A stretch of 64,000 bases of DNA from Spirochaetales bacterium. GTDB taxonomy: Bacteria > Spirochaetota > Spirochaetia > SZUA-6 > RPPD01. Both the position numbers and the translations under genes were made by a program. Below are positions 8,289 through 15,896 of the stretch, in pieces (position 1 is the stretch's first letter; each line of letters opens with the position of its first letter). The notes under the pieces are model-generated. The model saw only the letters and a program-made list of their open reading frames with translations. It searched no databases and was not told where the DNA came from. The stretch lies in NCBI GenBank assembly GCA_016929065.1, contig JAFGJO010000043.1, forward strand, positions 62,001 to 126,000, read 5' to 3'.

Positions 8289-9146
8289 TTATTTTTTTTC
8301 TGAATTCGACTCATCAAAATAATAATTCCCGGAAAAAACGTATTCAGCAAATCCGGTAAAAAAAAGCTTCCCGGATGCTTCTTCCCACTCAATGAAAAGT
8401 TCGCCGCCGCGAAGCCTCACCACCACTTCGCGGTCGCTGAACCCGTTGATGGTTGCTGCAACGACCGCAGCACAGGCGCCGCTTGCGCAGCCATATGCCT
8501 CATTCTCTTTTTGAATCCAGGTCTTCACCTGTATTTCCTCCCGTGAAATCACTTTTACAAAATCCAGCGACAACCCTTTACTGACCCCTGATTTCTGCTC
8601 GAATTTTTTTGCAAACTGCAGCGGGGGAAAACTGTGTTCACCGACAAATAAAACAGCATGGGGAGTGTCCACAACGAGCGGAGTATAGGAATATTCACGT
8701 TCATCGATAATAATGCTTTCAGTATAATTTTTGTCACTTTTTTCAAGGATGACCGTTTCCCCGTTTGGAAACAGGGGAAAGCCGATTTCTGCCCGGATCG
8801 TATTGCTGTCAATAATCTCGCAGGAGAGTCGGGTTTCGCCTGTTATAATATAAAAAGTTTTTTTTGAAGTAATCCCCATGTCGAACACATACTGGGCCGC
8901 GCACAGGAGCGCATTGCCGCATTTTATTTCCTCTTCCCCGTTCGGAAGAAACAGACGGATCACCGCAGTATCATCCGGTTGCGGCATGACCATCAACATT
9001 CCGCTTCCGCCGATGCCAAAGCGTCTGCTGCACATTTTCTTGGCAAGCTCCGGAAAATGCTGTTCCTTGAGCGCATTGTTTTTGGATGCGTCAATAACAA
9101 TATAATCATTACCTGTATTCTGCAGTTTTATAAATTCAATATCCAT
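8289..9146 (-). CDS. dapF: Diaminopimelate epimerase-like PLP-independent racemase
   Basis: The 285-residue protein has the two-lobed DapF fold signatures: IKLQNTGNDYIVID at the N-terminus and two catalytic cysteines, C76 in IKCGN and C220 in YGCASGACAA. DapF interconverts LL- and meso-diaminopimelate for lysine and peptidoglycan. Several residues that bind diaminopimelate in the E. coli enzyme are changed. The Gly-Phe-Asp-Gln segment reads GGSGM, the Asn of RIFNADG is Leu (RLFLPNG), and the Glu-Arg before the second cysteine is Ile-Gln. It may therefore act on another amino acid; many spirochaetes use ornithine in place of diaminopimelate. AAGGAA precedes the ATG well. No other dap gene is adjacent. 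Confidence 0.8.
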   Translation of the reverse strand: MDIEFIKLQNTGNDYIVIDASKNNALKEQHFPELAKKMCSRRFGIGGSGMLMVMPQPDDTAVIRLFLPNGEEEIKCGNALLCAAQYVFDMGITSKKTFYIITGETRLSCEIIDSNTIRAEIGFPLFPNGETVILEKSDKNYTESIIIDEREYSYTPLVVDTPHAVLFVGEHSFPPLQFAKKFEQKSGVSKGLSLDFVKVISREEIQVKTWIQKENEAYGCASGACAAVVAATINGFSDREVVVRLRGGELFIEWEEASGKLFFTGFAEYVFSGNYYFDESNSEKK

Positions 9147-9244
9147 AATAATTCCTTATCGAAGATCTGTGTTGTGCATAAATCCTGCTGTTTTTTCCCA
9201 AGAAATATGTTCACTTCACCTTTACATAATAATTTTTATTATAA

Positions 9245-9273
9245 TTGAATCCGCAATATTTTACACTTATAAT
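9245..9273 (+). promoter_or_regulatory. Sigma-70-type promoter of the glpA-like operon
   Basis: TTGAAT (9245-9250), exactly 17 bases, then TATAAT (9268-9273), about 39 bases before the ATG at 9312. The region is AT-rich and lies between divergent genes, as expected for a promoter. Confidence 0.7.
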
Positions 9274-9311
9274 TTTAAATAATAAAGAAAAAAAGGCGGG
9301 ACAGGTACTGC

Positions 9312-10775
9312 ATGAAACATTTTGATGTGATCATTATCGGTGCGGGAGTCACCGGCGCGGCAATCGCACGGCAGCTGTCACGATATTCCATAAAAACAGC
9401 GATCATAGAAAAAGAAACAGATGTGTCATTTGGAACGAGCAAGGCAAACTCGGGAATCATCCATGCAGGGTTTCACTCTCCCCCCGGCATGCTCAAGACA
9501 GAACTCTGTATAAAGGGAAACCGGAGTTTTGATATACTGAAAGAGGAACTGGGATTTTCATTTGAGCGGAGGGGTGAACTCGTCGTAGCCTTCAACGATG
9601 AGGAATTGCAAATCCTCAAAAATTTATACGCTCAGGGAATTAAAAACAGGGTCCATTATCTTGAATTGATTGGAACTGCACGGCTTCGCGAGATGGAACC
9701 AAATCTGAGTGAGGATATTATCGGAGCTTTATATGCCCCGACAGCAGGCATCGTTGAACCGTATGAATACTGTTTTTCCCTCATTGAAAACGCCCGGCAG
9801 AACGGTGTCGCAATGTTTGTCAATGAAAAAGTCGCGGTCATTGCAAAACAGCTTTTCGGCAATTTTGTTATCGAAACAGATTCCGGACTAAAGGTTTCCG
9901 CCCGGTTTATTGTGAATGCCGCAGGGCTTCACGCTGATGAAATTGCTTCCCTGGCTGGAATCACTTCCTTTGCCATAACCCCCCGTAAAGGGGAAGAATA
10001 TCTGCTGGACCGCCGCGTGGGCAACCTCGTTACCCGCATTATTTTTCCCGTACCGACAAAAGACTCTAAAGGGATGCTTGTCATCCCCACAGTGGAAGGA
10101 ACGGTGATGGTGGGTCCCACTGCAGAAAACATCAATGAGAAGGACAATTTCTCGACGACACGTGAAGGACTGCGGTGTGTTTTTGAAAATGCAAAAAAAA
10201 TGATTCCAGGCATTCGCCTCCATGATGTCATCACCTCTTTTTCAGGACTTCGTCCGGTTGCGACCGGCGATGATTTTATTATCGGGACAACTTCCGTACA
10301 GGGATTTATCAATGCAGCGGGAATTCAGTCTCCCGGCCTCACCGCCTCTCCTGCAATTGCCCAGCATGTGGAAGATATACTGGTCAAGGAAGGCCTCTCC
10401 CTGAAGGTAAAATCATCCTGGAACCCAAAAAGAACTCCGTTTATCAAACTTCGGCACTCTATTGCAACCCGCGATTATGCCGGATATATAAAAAATACAG
10501 CAGGGAATCCCGGATACAACAAACTTGTCTGCCGATGTGAAAACATCACCGAGGCTGAGGTAACAGAGGCGGTCTCCAGGGGACACACGACCCTTGACGG
10601 CATTAAATTTGCGACGCGGGCCGGCATGGGCAGATGTCAGGGAAGCTTCTGTACCTACAGAGTGCTCAAACTCCTTGAACAGCAGACCGGGATACCGATA
10701 GAAAAAATAACAAAAAAAGGTGGTGGATCAGAAATCATAAAGTTTCCCATGGGAAAAGGGGCACCACATGAATAA
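9312..10775 (+). CDS. FAD-dependent glycerol-3-phosphate dehydrogenase-like oxidoreductase with [2Fe-2S] domain (GlpA-like)
   Basis: The 487-residue protein starts with an FAD-binding Rossmann motif (DVIIIGAGVTGAAIARQLSR), followed by a DAO-type oxidoreductase domain to about residue 370. The C-terminal region is a BFD-like [2Fe-2S] domain with cysteines in LVCRCEN and GRCQGSFC. This domain order matches anaerobic glycerol-3-phosphate dehydrogenase subunit A and related two-subunit enzymes. It overlaps the next gene by 8 bases and forms a three-gene operon with a GlpB-like flavoprotein and a DUF1667 protein. Similar trios are often annotated as glycerol-3-phosphate dehydrogenase, but hydroxyglutarate- or amino-acid-type substrates are also possible. 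No glycerol kinase or facilitator lies in the window. Confidence 0.85.
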   Translation: MKHFDVIIIGAGVTGAAIARQLSRYSIKTAIIEKETDVSFGTSKANSGIIHAGFHSPPGMLKTELCIKGNRSFDILKEELGFSFERRGELVVAFNDEELQILKNLYAQGIKNRVHYLELIGTARLREMEPNLSEDIIGALYAPTAGIVEPYEYCFSLIENARQNGVAMFVNEKVAVIAKQLFGNFVIETDSGLKVSARFIVNAAGLHADEIASLAGITSFAITPRKGEEYLLDRRVGNLVTRIIFPVPTKDSKGMLVIPTVEGTVMVGPTAENINEKDNFSTTREGLRCVFENAKKMIPGIRLHDVITSFSGLRPVATGDDFIIGTTSVQGFINAAGIQSPGLTASPAIAQHVEDILVKEGLSLKVKSSWNPKRTPFIKLRHSIATRDYAGYIKNTAGNPGYNKLVCRCENITEAEVTEAVSRGHTTLDGIKFATRAGMGRCQGSFCTYRVLKLLEQQTGIPIEKITKKGGGSEIIKFPMGKGAPHE

Positions 10776-12021
10776 CAATATCAATGTGGCGATTATCGGC
10801 GGCGGCCCGGCAGGACTTGCCGCAGCATGTACCCTTTATGAACAGGGGATTTGTGATGTGCATATTTTCGAACGTGAACACGTTTTGGGCGGAGTGTTGT
10901 TTCAATGCATCCATAATGGTTTCGGCATTCATCATTTCAAGGAAGAACTTACCGGTCCTGAATACGCAGAACGGTACATACAGAAAGTGAACAAGACTGA
11001 TACTTTTGTCCATACTGATACCGCTGTGATTGACCTGTATCGTGAAAATGAGGCACTCACCCTTGTACTGCTTGGCAGTAAGGAAGGTTTGCAGGTTTTT
11101 ACAGCCCGTGCAGTGATTCTTGCCATGGGATGCCGGGAACGAAACAGGGGAAACATCAACATTCCCGGCAGCAGACCTGCCGGCATCATGACAGCAGGTT
11201 TCGCCCAGCGCATGGTTAATCTTGAGGGATATCTGCCGGGAAAAGAAATCATCATCCTGGGATCAGGAGACATCGGCCTCATCATGGCACGGCGCCTTTC
11301 GCTTGAAGGGGTCAATGTCCAGGGCGTAGTGGAAATACAGCCGTTTCCCGGAGGGCTTACCCGAAATATTGTCCAATGTCTGAATGATTTTCATATTCCT
11401 CTCTATCTTTCGCACACAATCAGTAATATTTTTGGAAAACAGCGTATTGATAGTGTGGAGATTACTGCCATTGACAATCAGCTCGAGCCGGACACAAAAA
11501 ACAGGTTCACCCTCCCGTGTGACACGCTGCTTCTTTCTGTCGGACTGGTTCCGGAAAATGAACTCTCTGTAAAAGCAGGCGTCATCCTTGATGAAGCAAC
11601 CCGAGGCCCTGTTGTGGACGCCAACTGCATGACCACGGTGCCGGGAATCTTTGCCTGCGGGAATGTTCTTCATGTGCATGACATTGTCGATTATGTTTCG
11701 GAAGAAGCAGCCCGTGCAGCCAGAACAGCCGCACAATTTGTGAACAAATCACTGACAGACAAAGACGGGATACGGATGCTTGCAGGCAACCTTGTCCGGT
11801 ATATGCTCCCGACAAAAGTATATACCGGAAAGCCGACCATTGTGTCGCTGCGCCCCATCACACCGGTTGAAGATATTGTATTGTATGCCAAAAGAAATGG
11901 AGAAATCGTCTATAAAAAGAAATACCAGAAAATTCTGCCGAGTTCCATGATCCAGTTCGAATTGCCTGCTCTCTCCGGCATTGAGCCGGTTGAAGTATTT
12001 TTTGCCGGGGAGGAAACATGA
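10768..12021 (+). CDS. NAD(P)/FAD-dependent pyridine nucleotide-disulfide-type oxidoreductase (second subunit)
   Basis: The 417-residue flavoprotein has two dinucleotide folds. FAD binds near the start (VAIIGGGPAGLAAACTLYEQG) and NAD(P)H in the middle (IIILGSGDIGLIMARRLSLEG). A downstream GIFACGNVLHVHDIVDYVSEE segment is the second FAD motif. It lacks the redox CxxC of disulfide reductases, fitting an electron-transferring partner of the GlpA-like subunit. It overlaps the gene before it and shares ATGA with the DUF1667 gene after it, so the three are translationally coupled. The pair probably passes electrons from an organic substrate to NAD(P) or quinone; the substrate is not shown by sequence. 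Confidence 0.87.
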   Translation: MNNNINVAIIGGGPAGLAAACTLYEQGICDVHIFEREHVLGGVLFQCIHNGFGIHHFKEELTGPEYAERYIQKVNKTDTFVHTDTAVIDLYRENEALTLVLLGSKEGLQVFTARAVILAMGCRERNRGNINIPGSRPAGIMTAGFAQRMVNLEGYLPGKEIIILGSGDIGLIMARRLSLEGVNVQGVVEIQPFPGGLTRNIVQCLNDFHIPLYLSHTISNIFGKQRIDSVEITAIDNQLEPDTKNRFTLPCDTLLLSVGLVPENELSVKAGVILDEATRGPVVDANCMTTVPGIFACGNVLHVHDIVDYVSEEAARAARTAAQFVNKSLTDKDGIRMLAGNLVRYMLPTKVYTGKPTIVSLRPITPVEDIVLYAKRNGEIVYKKKYQKILPSSMIQFELPALSGIEPVEVFFAGEET

Positions 12022-12395
12022 CTGATACCATCATTTGTACGGTCTGTCCCCTCGGCTGCAGTCTGATTGTTGAGCATAAAAACAAAACTATTCAGTCAAT
12101 CTCGGGAAACCGCTGCAAGCGGGGGATTGCCTACGGCGAGCAGGAAATCCTTGATCCAAAACGGGTAGTGACCACTACGGTAAAAATCGACGGGGGAATA
12201 ATCCCGATGCTCTCTGTCAAAACATCGGCCCCTGTTGAACGGGGGAAGATGACAGAAATCGTCCGTTCCGCATCCCAAATGAGGCTTCACGCACCTGTGG
12301 AAATCGGGACGGTTATTGAAAAAAACATCTGTTCCAGCGGGGCAGACCTGATTGCGACCAGAAATGTCGCCAAAATATCCGATTCAGCGTGCTGA
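12018..12395 (+). CDS. DUF1667 domain protein, partner of the GlpA/GlpB-like dehydrogenase
   Basis: A 125-residue cytoplasmic protein beginning MTDTIICTVCPLGCSL. The CxxCxxGC-like cluster, a later cysteine in GNRCKRGIAYG, and the strand pattern RVVTTTVKIDGG are typical of DUF1667 proteins. These are regularly encoded third after the two flavoproteins upstream. The cysteines could bind an iron-sulfur cluster, so it may be the electron-transfer module of the complex, comparable in place to GlpC but unrelated to it. Start and previous stop overlap by four bases. A tRNA promoter follows closely. Confidence 0.85.
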   Translation: MTDTIICTVCPLGCSLIVEHKNKTIQSISGNRCKRGIAYGEQEILDPKRVVTTTVKIDGGIIPMLSVKTSAPVERGKMTEIVRSASQMRLHAPVEIGTVIEKNICSSGADLIATRNVAKISDSAC

Positions 12396-12423
12396 TTTTT
12401 TTCTGAAACTTTTAATGTTCCCC

Positions 12424-12452
12424 TTGCCATTCATTTAGTTTTTCTATATATT
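12424..12452 (+). promoter_or_regulatory. Promoter of tRNA-Gly
   Basis: TTGCCA (12424-12429), 17-base spacer, TATATT (12447-12452). The tRNA begins 16 bases after the -10, so the 5' leader to be removed by RNase P is short. Confidence 0.65.
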
Positions 12453-12467
12453 ATCGAAACATAATTT

Positions 12468-12539
12468 GCGCCTGTGGTATAATGGTTATTACCTCAGCCT
12501 TCCAAGCTGAAGATGTCGGTTCGATTCCGATCGGGCGCT
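12468..12539 (+). tRNA. tRNA-Gly (anticodon TCC)
   Basis: A full cloverleaf can be drawn. The acceptor stem GCGCCTG pairs with CGGGCGC (one G-T pair). The anticodon stem TCAGC/GCTGA carries the loop CTTCCAA with anticodon TCC. The T arm has the standard TTCGATTCC loop. The 3' CCA is not encoded: TGA follows the acceptor strand. It reads GGA, and GGG by wobble. It sits alone between its own promoter and a strong terminator. Confidence 0.96.
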
Positions 12540-12541
12540 GA

Positions 12542-12585
12542 TTTAAAATAAAAAGGACTGCTTCGGCAGTCCTTTTTATTTTAAA
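12542..12585 (+). terminator. Strong intrinsic terminator after tRNA-Gly
   Basis: AAAATAAAAAGGACTGC and GCAGTCCTTTTTATTTT form a perfect 17-bp stem closed by a TTCG tetraloop. Three further A-T pairs at the base give about 20 bp. A and T runs on both sides would let it work in either direction. Confidence 0.92.
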
Positions 12586-12893
12586 ATTGGAGTTTTTTTC
12601 AAGCTTCCTTATTTTTAACAGTACTGCCCTTTTTAAATATATTTATAAAAAATCACTAAAAACTCCATGCGGTTGATTAACAGTACTCTCCCTATATAAC
12701 AACCGTTCCTATTTGTATACTTTCAGGCAATTTAGCTGTAATTCATTAATGAGATAAATTTATACCAAAAGGCACATGGATTCCGCTGTCAGAAAAAACG
12801 ATATTAAAATCAAAAGCAAAAAATAATTGGAAAAAATATGGTTTTTTCCGAGAATATTATTATACATAATTAAATTTATGAAAGAGGATTTTG
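12586..12893 (+). other. AT-rich intergenic region with a direct repeat and a palindrome
   Basis: I see no protein gene here. Two copies of TTAACAGTACT occur at 12615-12625 and 12677-12687. GGAAAAAA/TTTTTTCC forms an 8-bp inverted repeat at 12829-12849, just before TATTAT/TATACAT sequences that could be the -10 of the small gene at 12894. The repeats may be binding sites or part of a small RNA; neither can be shown. Confidence 0.4.
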
Positions 12894-13061
12894 ATGGATG
12901 CAGTACGTTTTGTAAAAGCTTTGGAAAACGTGAAACGGGTGAATGAAGAGTTTAACAGAACAATCGATGAATTTCTGAGAAATAACAACAATTCATCGCA
13001 TTGCTCTGAACTTCAGCACACCGGTTATGCACCAGTACTTCAAGAGAGTAATTCTCTCTGA
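12894..13061 (+). CDS. Small protein candidate, 55 residues
   Basis: ATG at 12894 is preceded by AAAGAGGA at 12881-12888, a good Shine-Dalgarno, and by -10-like TATTAT. The product starts MDAVRFVKALENVKRVNEE, an amphipathic helical stretch with charged residues, and ends in a polar tail. It stops at TGA 13059-13061. There is no signal peptide or membrane segment. I do not recognise it. The case for a real gene rests on the ribosome-binding site, the promoter-like sequence and the otherwise empty region; conservation in relatives would decide. Confidence 0.45.
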   Translation: MDAVRFVKALENVKRVNEEFNRTIDEFLRNNNNSSHCSELQHTGYAPVLQESNSL

Positions 13062-13139
13062 CAGTTTCAAAGCAGTCAGCCCGATTTTCCATATTCTCCC
13101 TTCCCATACATTTTCAATTACAAAAAAAACAGTTTTCAG

Positions 13140-13168
13140 TTGATGATTCCATACAATTGCTGTATAGT
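13140..13168 (+). promoter_or_regulatory. Promoter of the PUR-domain protein gene
   Basis: TTGATG (13140-13145), 17-base spacer, TATAGT (13163-13168). The predicted 5' untranslated region is about 40 bases and contains a purine-rich GGAAGGATGGAA segment before the ATG at 13216. Confidence 0.6.
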
Positions 13169-13215
13169 ATCTTTCAATTTATTATATCAAGTGAATTTGG
13201 GAAGGATGGAAACAA

Positions 13216-13443
13216 ATGGGCCAGAGGGGCGAGTTATTTTCTTCACGGGCGATTACCGGGCGAAGGACCTATTTTTTTAATGTCAAGGAAAACAGAAACG
13301 GCGATGTCTTTCTGAATATCGTCGAAAGCAAAAAAAGCGGTGAAAACGAATTCGAACGCCACTCAATTATCGTATTTCAGGAGGACCTGGAGAGTTTCAT
13401 CCAGGGATTCCATCAGGCAACCGATTTTGTTAAAAAACAGTAA
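13216..13443 (+). CDS. bpuR: PUR-domain (DUF3276) nucleic-acid-binding protein, BpuR-like
   Basis: A 75-residue single PUR repeat. The start MGQRGELFSSRAITGRRTYF, the middle FNVKENRNGDVFLNIVESK and the FERHSIIVFQEDLE segment match the Borrelia PUR-domain protein BpuR in order and spacing. Such proteins dimerise and bind single- and double-stranded DNA and RNA; in Borrelia BpuR represses several genes and its own transcript. The protein ends soon after the domain (FVKKQ), lacking the C-terminal tail of BpuR. The gene has its own promoter and is followed by an unusually repeat-rich spacer. Autoregulation is possible by analogy but not shown here. Confidence 0.85.
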   Translation: MGQRGELFSSRAITGRRTYFFNVKENRNGDVFLNIVESKKSGENEFERHSIIVFQEDLESFIQGFHQATDFVKKQ

Positions 13444-13450
13444 CTGTAAA

Positions 13451-13577
13451 TAAACGGCAGGTAATGGTAAAATTTCTTCTAAAGCCCTTCAGCATGAGCA
13501 TACCGCTACTATGACGCGATATGCTCATGCATTACGGGCTTCAGAGTACCACAAAAACCCACATTACCTGCCGTTTA
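13451..13577 (+). repeat. Nested inverted repeat, copy 1 of the hairpin element
   Basis: Outer arms TAAACGGCAGGTAATG (13451-13466) and CATTACCTGCCGTTTA (13562-13577) are perfectly complementary over 16 bp. Inside, AAGCCC...GCATGAGCATA (from 13482) pairs with TATGCTCATGC...GGGCTT (to 13541). The outer stem starts eight bases after the bpuR stop, so it may protect or end the bpuR transcript. Confidence 0.8.
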
Positions 13578-13802
13578 ATTATTTTATTGACAGTTTGAAA
13601 TCGGGCACCTATTCCATTGAGGGCAGCAGCTTTTAAGTCGCGGTCATCTGCGACATATCGGGCTTTTTTTGACACTCCTTGACATTCAGCATCCTTTTAG
13701 ATTTATTAAAAACCACAATATAATTTACTGGTTTTTTAAATAAAATAGGTTGCCTATTCCATTGAGGGGAATTTACTGAAAGATGCTGAATGAAGTTTAC
13801 AG

Positions 13803-13864
13803 AAAGCCCTTCAGCATAAGCATACCGCTAATATGACGCGGCATGCTTATGCACTTCGGGCTTT
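13803..13864 (+). repeat. Copy 2 of the hairpin element
   Basis: AAAGCCCTTCAGCAT-A-AGCATACCGC begins the copy and CGGGCTTT ends it. It matches copy 1 (13481-13541) almost throughout. Where copy 1 has a G-C pair (GCATGAGC/GCTCATGC), copy 2 has an A-T pair (GCATAAGC/GCTTATGC), so both sides of the stem changed together. The apical CCGCTA[C/A]TATGACGCG is retained. A T-rich stretch follows, so the copy may also serve as terminator on the plus strand. Confidence 0.75.
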
Positions 13865-13919
13865 TATCTTTTTTCTTTGACATCCAGCATCATTTTCAAA
13901 AAAATAATAAATGGAGGAA

Positions 13920-14471
13920 TCAGCTTACCCGGAAGGTTCGGCGGTGGATGGGCGAGAAGCCGTGCTCCTTTATTAGCTCCCGGTGGAGTTTGCTGGGATA
14001 CCCTTTGTGTTTTTCAAACTGAAACACCGGTTCAATCCGTGCATACCGAATCATCCACCGGTCACGGCTGGTTTTTGCGATAATCGATGCAGCCTGAATC
14101 TCCGGAACAAATGAATCGCCCTTGATTACCGGAAAACATTTATAGGGTGAACACGGTATGTATTTTCCGTCCACACAAACGCAGTCCGGCGATGCGTGCA
14201 TATCACGCAGAGCCCGCTTCATGGCAAGAAGTGTTGCGCAGTGAATATTGTACCGGTCGATTTCTTCGTTCCACGCCCAGCCGATACCGACAGCACTCGC
14301 CTTGGACAAAATTATTTCAGCAGCCTGCTCCCGTTTTATCGCTGACAATTTTTTGGAATCATCCAGAATTTCTATGGGAAAATCATCCGGCAGGATCACC
14401 GCGGCTGCAGTCACCGGCCCGGCAAGAGGGCCGCGTCCGGCTTCATCAACCCCGCAAACAATAGTCTTCAT
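13920..14471 (-). CDS. rnhB: Ribonuclease HII
   Basis: A 183-residue enzyme that removes RNA from RNA-DNA hybrids and incises at single ribonucleotides. The N-terminal VCGVDEAGRGPLAGPV contains the first Asp-Glu pair of the DEDD active site and the GRG motif. CVCVDGKYIP, then VIKGDSFVPEIQAASIIAKTSRD supply the remaining acidic residues and the substrate-binding lysine region. The C-terminal HKGYPSKLHRELIKEHGFSPIHRRTF is standard. I place the start at 14471 (MKTIVCG); the longer in-frame reading runs back over the upstream gene. Only one base separates it from the M23 peptidase stop, so the two are co-transcribed. Confidence 0.96.
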   Translation of the reverse strand: MKTIVCGVDEAGRGPLAGPVTAAAVILPDDFPIEILDDSKKLSAIKREQAAEIILSKASAVGIGWAWNEEIDRYNIHCATLLAMKRALRDMHASPDCVCVDGKYIPCSPYKCFPVIKGDSFVPEIQAASIIAKTSRDRWMIRYARIEPVFQFEKHKGYPSKLHRELIKEHGFSPIHRRTFRVS

Positions 14472-14472
14472 G

Positions 14473-15726
14473 CTAAAACGCCGTCTTCCATGGGTGTTCA
14501 AAGTTGGTTTCTTCCCATTGTACCGGATTTGCTTCACGGCCGTTAATCCGCAATTCCCAATGCAGGTGCGGACCGGTTGCAAGTCCGGTATCACCCATCA
14601 CACCAATCTGCTGGTTTCTGGTGACATATTCACCTTCCTGGACAACCAGATAATCCATGTGGCCGTACAGGGTGACAATCCCCTGCCCGTGATCAATGAT
14701 CACCGTATTTCCATACACAAGGAATTCCCGTGCAATAATCACTTTTCCGTAATTCGCAGCATAAATTGGCGTACCGGTCTTGTTCGCGATATCCATTCCC
14801 TTGTGACAGGACGCGACTGAACCGGTTGAATAAACCCGCTGACTCGCAAATGAGGAACTCACCACACCCTCTGAGGGCCGGATAAATTTATCGTACCAGA
14901 ATTTTAATGTGGAATGCGTCGAGATTGCTTCGGCGATGATCCGGCCTTCGGTTTTTCTGCGCTCTGCATTTTTATCCGAGAAAATGGCAACCTTTCCCGA
15001 GGGCACTTCTATCCGCTCTTTTTCAAATGTTCCGGCGGTGACCGACACAAGAAGATTTTCCTCCACCCTGTTTCCGGCAACATCGCTGAACTGGCACAGG
15101 ACAGGTTCTTTTTTCACTGTACTGAATACGGAAACAGGAATGAGGGCCACATAGATGTACTCGGCTTCATCGACCACATCAACAGGGTATTTCATGGTTT
15201 TGAATATCACTGCCGGTTCCCTCAGCTGTTCATCGGCATTGAAATACAGTGCCAGTGTGTCGCCCTGTTTTATGTTCGCTGCGATCATTTTGGTTTCGAT
15301 TTTCGGCGGCGTCCTGTCAATCCAAAACCGTGCCGACCATTCAGTCTTGTGGCTGAAAAGAGCACGGTCATGGACCCTGACCGCCAGTGTATGCGCACCT
15401 TCCGGAAGATCTGCTGTGAGTATCTGTGCCATCCCGTCAAAACTGGTGTCCGAAATTTCAGAGGAGTATACTTGTTCGTTATTGACCAATATTTCTGCCG
15501 AGGCCAAAGATGTTTCTTTATCTTCTGCAGAAAACCTGATTTCATAGGCATCATAAAACCGGTCATTTTCCTGTATCCCCTCGATTTTCAATACAGGAGG
15601 CTGCCCGTCTCTTACTTCCGGAAACAACAAATATGAAGTACCGACAAGCAGAATCAGGCTGAGAACCACTGCGGCGATGACAATAATTTTTCGATTTTGC
15701 AATAAGGCATGTATAGACAATTCCAC
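14473..15726 (-). CDS. Membrane-anchored M23 (LytM-type) peptidase
   Basis: The 417-residue protein has an N-terminal membrane anchor (about residues 13-33, IIVIAAVVLSLILLVGTSYLL). A long beta-rich periplasmic stretch of immunoglobulin-like character follows. The C-terminal M23 domain has the zinc ligands in SCHKGMDIA (His, Asp) and the GPHLHWELRING segment (HLH), plus ILYGHMD-like TLYGHMD. It would cut peptidoglycan cross-links or act as a scaffold for other hydrolases. The start is GTG at 15726, with GAGGGAAG before it. It is followed immediately by rnhB. Confidence 0.92.
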   Translation of the reverse strand: MELSIHALLQNRKIIVIAAVVLSLILLVGTSYLLFPEVRDGQPPVLKIEGIQENDRFYDAYEIRFSAEDKETSLASAEILVNNEQVYSSEISDTSFDGMAQILTADLPEGAHTLAVRVHDRALFSHKTEWSARFWIDRTPPKIETKMIAANIKQGDTLALYFNADEQLREPAVIFKTMKYPVDVVDEAEYIYVALIPVSVFSTVKKEPVLCQFSDVAGNRVEENLLVSVTAGTFEKERIEVPSGKVAIFSDKNAERRKTEGRIIAEAISTHSTLKFWYDKFIRPSEGVVSSSFASQRVYSTGSVASCHKGMDIANKTGTPIYAANYGKVIIAREFLVYGNTVIIDHGQGIVTLYGHMDYLVVQEGEYVTRNQQIGVMGDTGLATGPHLHWELRINGREANPVQWEETNFEHPWKTAF

Positions 15727-15809
15727 GGCTTCCCTCTCCCGAGTTTCAGTATGCTCAGAATACTATCACACTTTTCATGGTTCTGAACAGAATCAAATTC
15801 AGTTTCCCC

Positions 15810-15837
15810 TTGATATTTTCATAAAAATAGGTATATG
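15810..15837 (+). promoter_or_regulatory. Candidate promoter of the small-multidrug-export gene
   Basis: TTGATA (15810-15815) and TATATG (15832-15837) with a 16-base spacer, about 60 bases before the ATG at 15897, in the divergent spacer next to the M23 gene. Confidence 0.45.
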
Positions 15838-15896
15838 ATTCCCGCTATACCGCATTTTTATTTTTCTCACACGACATGTGAAACTGGGAGTCTTTT

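Larger units (their letters stand above)
13444..13919. other. Repeat-rich spacer between bpuR and rnhB
   Basis: No protein gene is visible in these 476 bases. They hold a large nested inverted repeat (13451-13577), a second copy of its inner hairpin (13803-13864), two copies of CCTATTCCATTGAGGG (13608-13623, 13753-13768), TTGACAT[T/C]CAGCATC at 13679-13693 and 13877-13891, and a complement of the latter at 13782-13792. AAAAACC/GGTTTTT (around 13709-13736) and GTCGC/GCGAC (around 13637-13653) add further stems. The density suggests a family of repeated extragenic elements or a structured RNA. Confidence 0.6.

Noticed and set aside
13451-13864. CRISPR array
   Set aside because: Repeats are palindromic hairpins in two copies with irregular spacing and no cas genes nearby.
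15155-15636. Long plus-strand frames inside the M23 peptidase gene
   Set aside because: Antisense mirrors of the real gene; the minus-strand product has signal anchor and complete M23 motifs.
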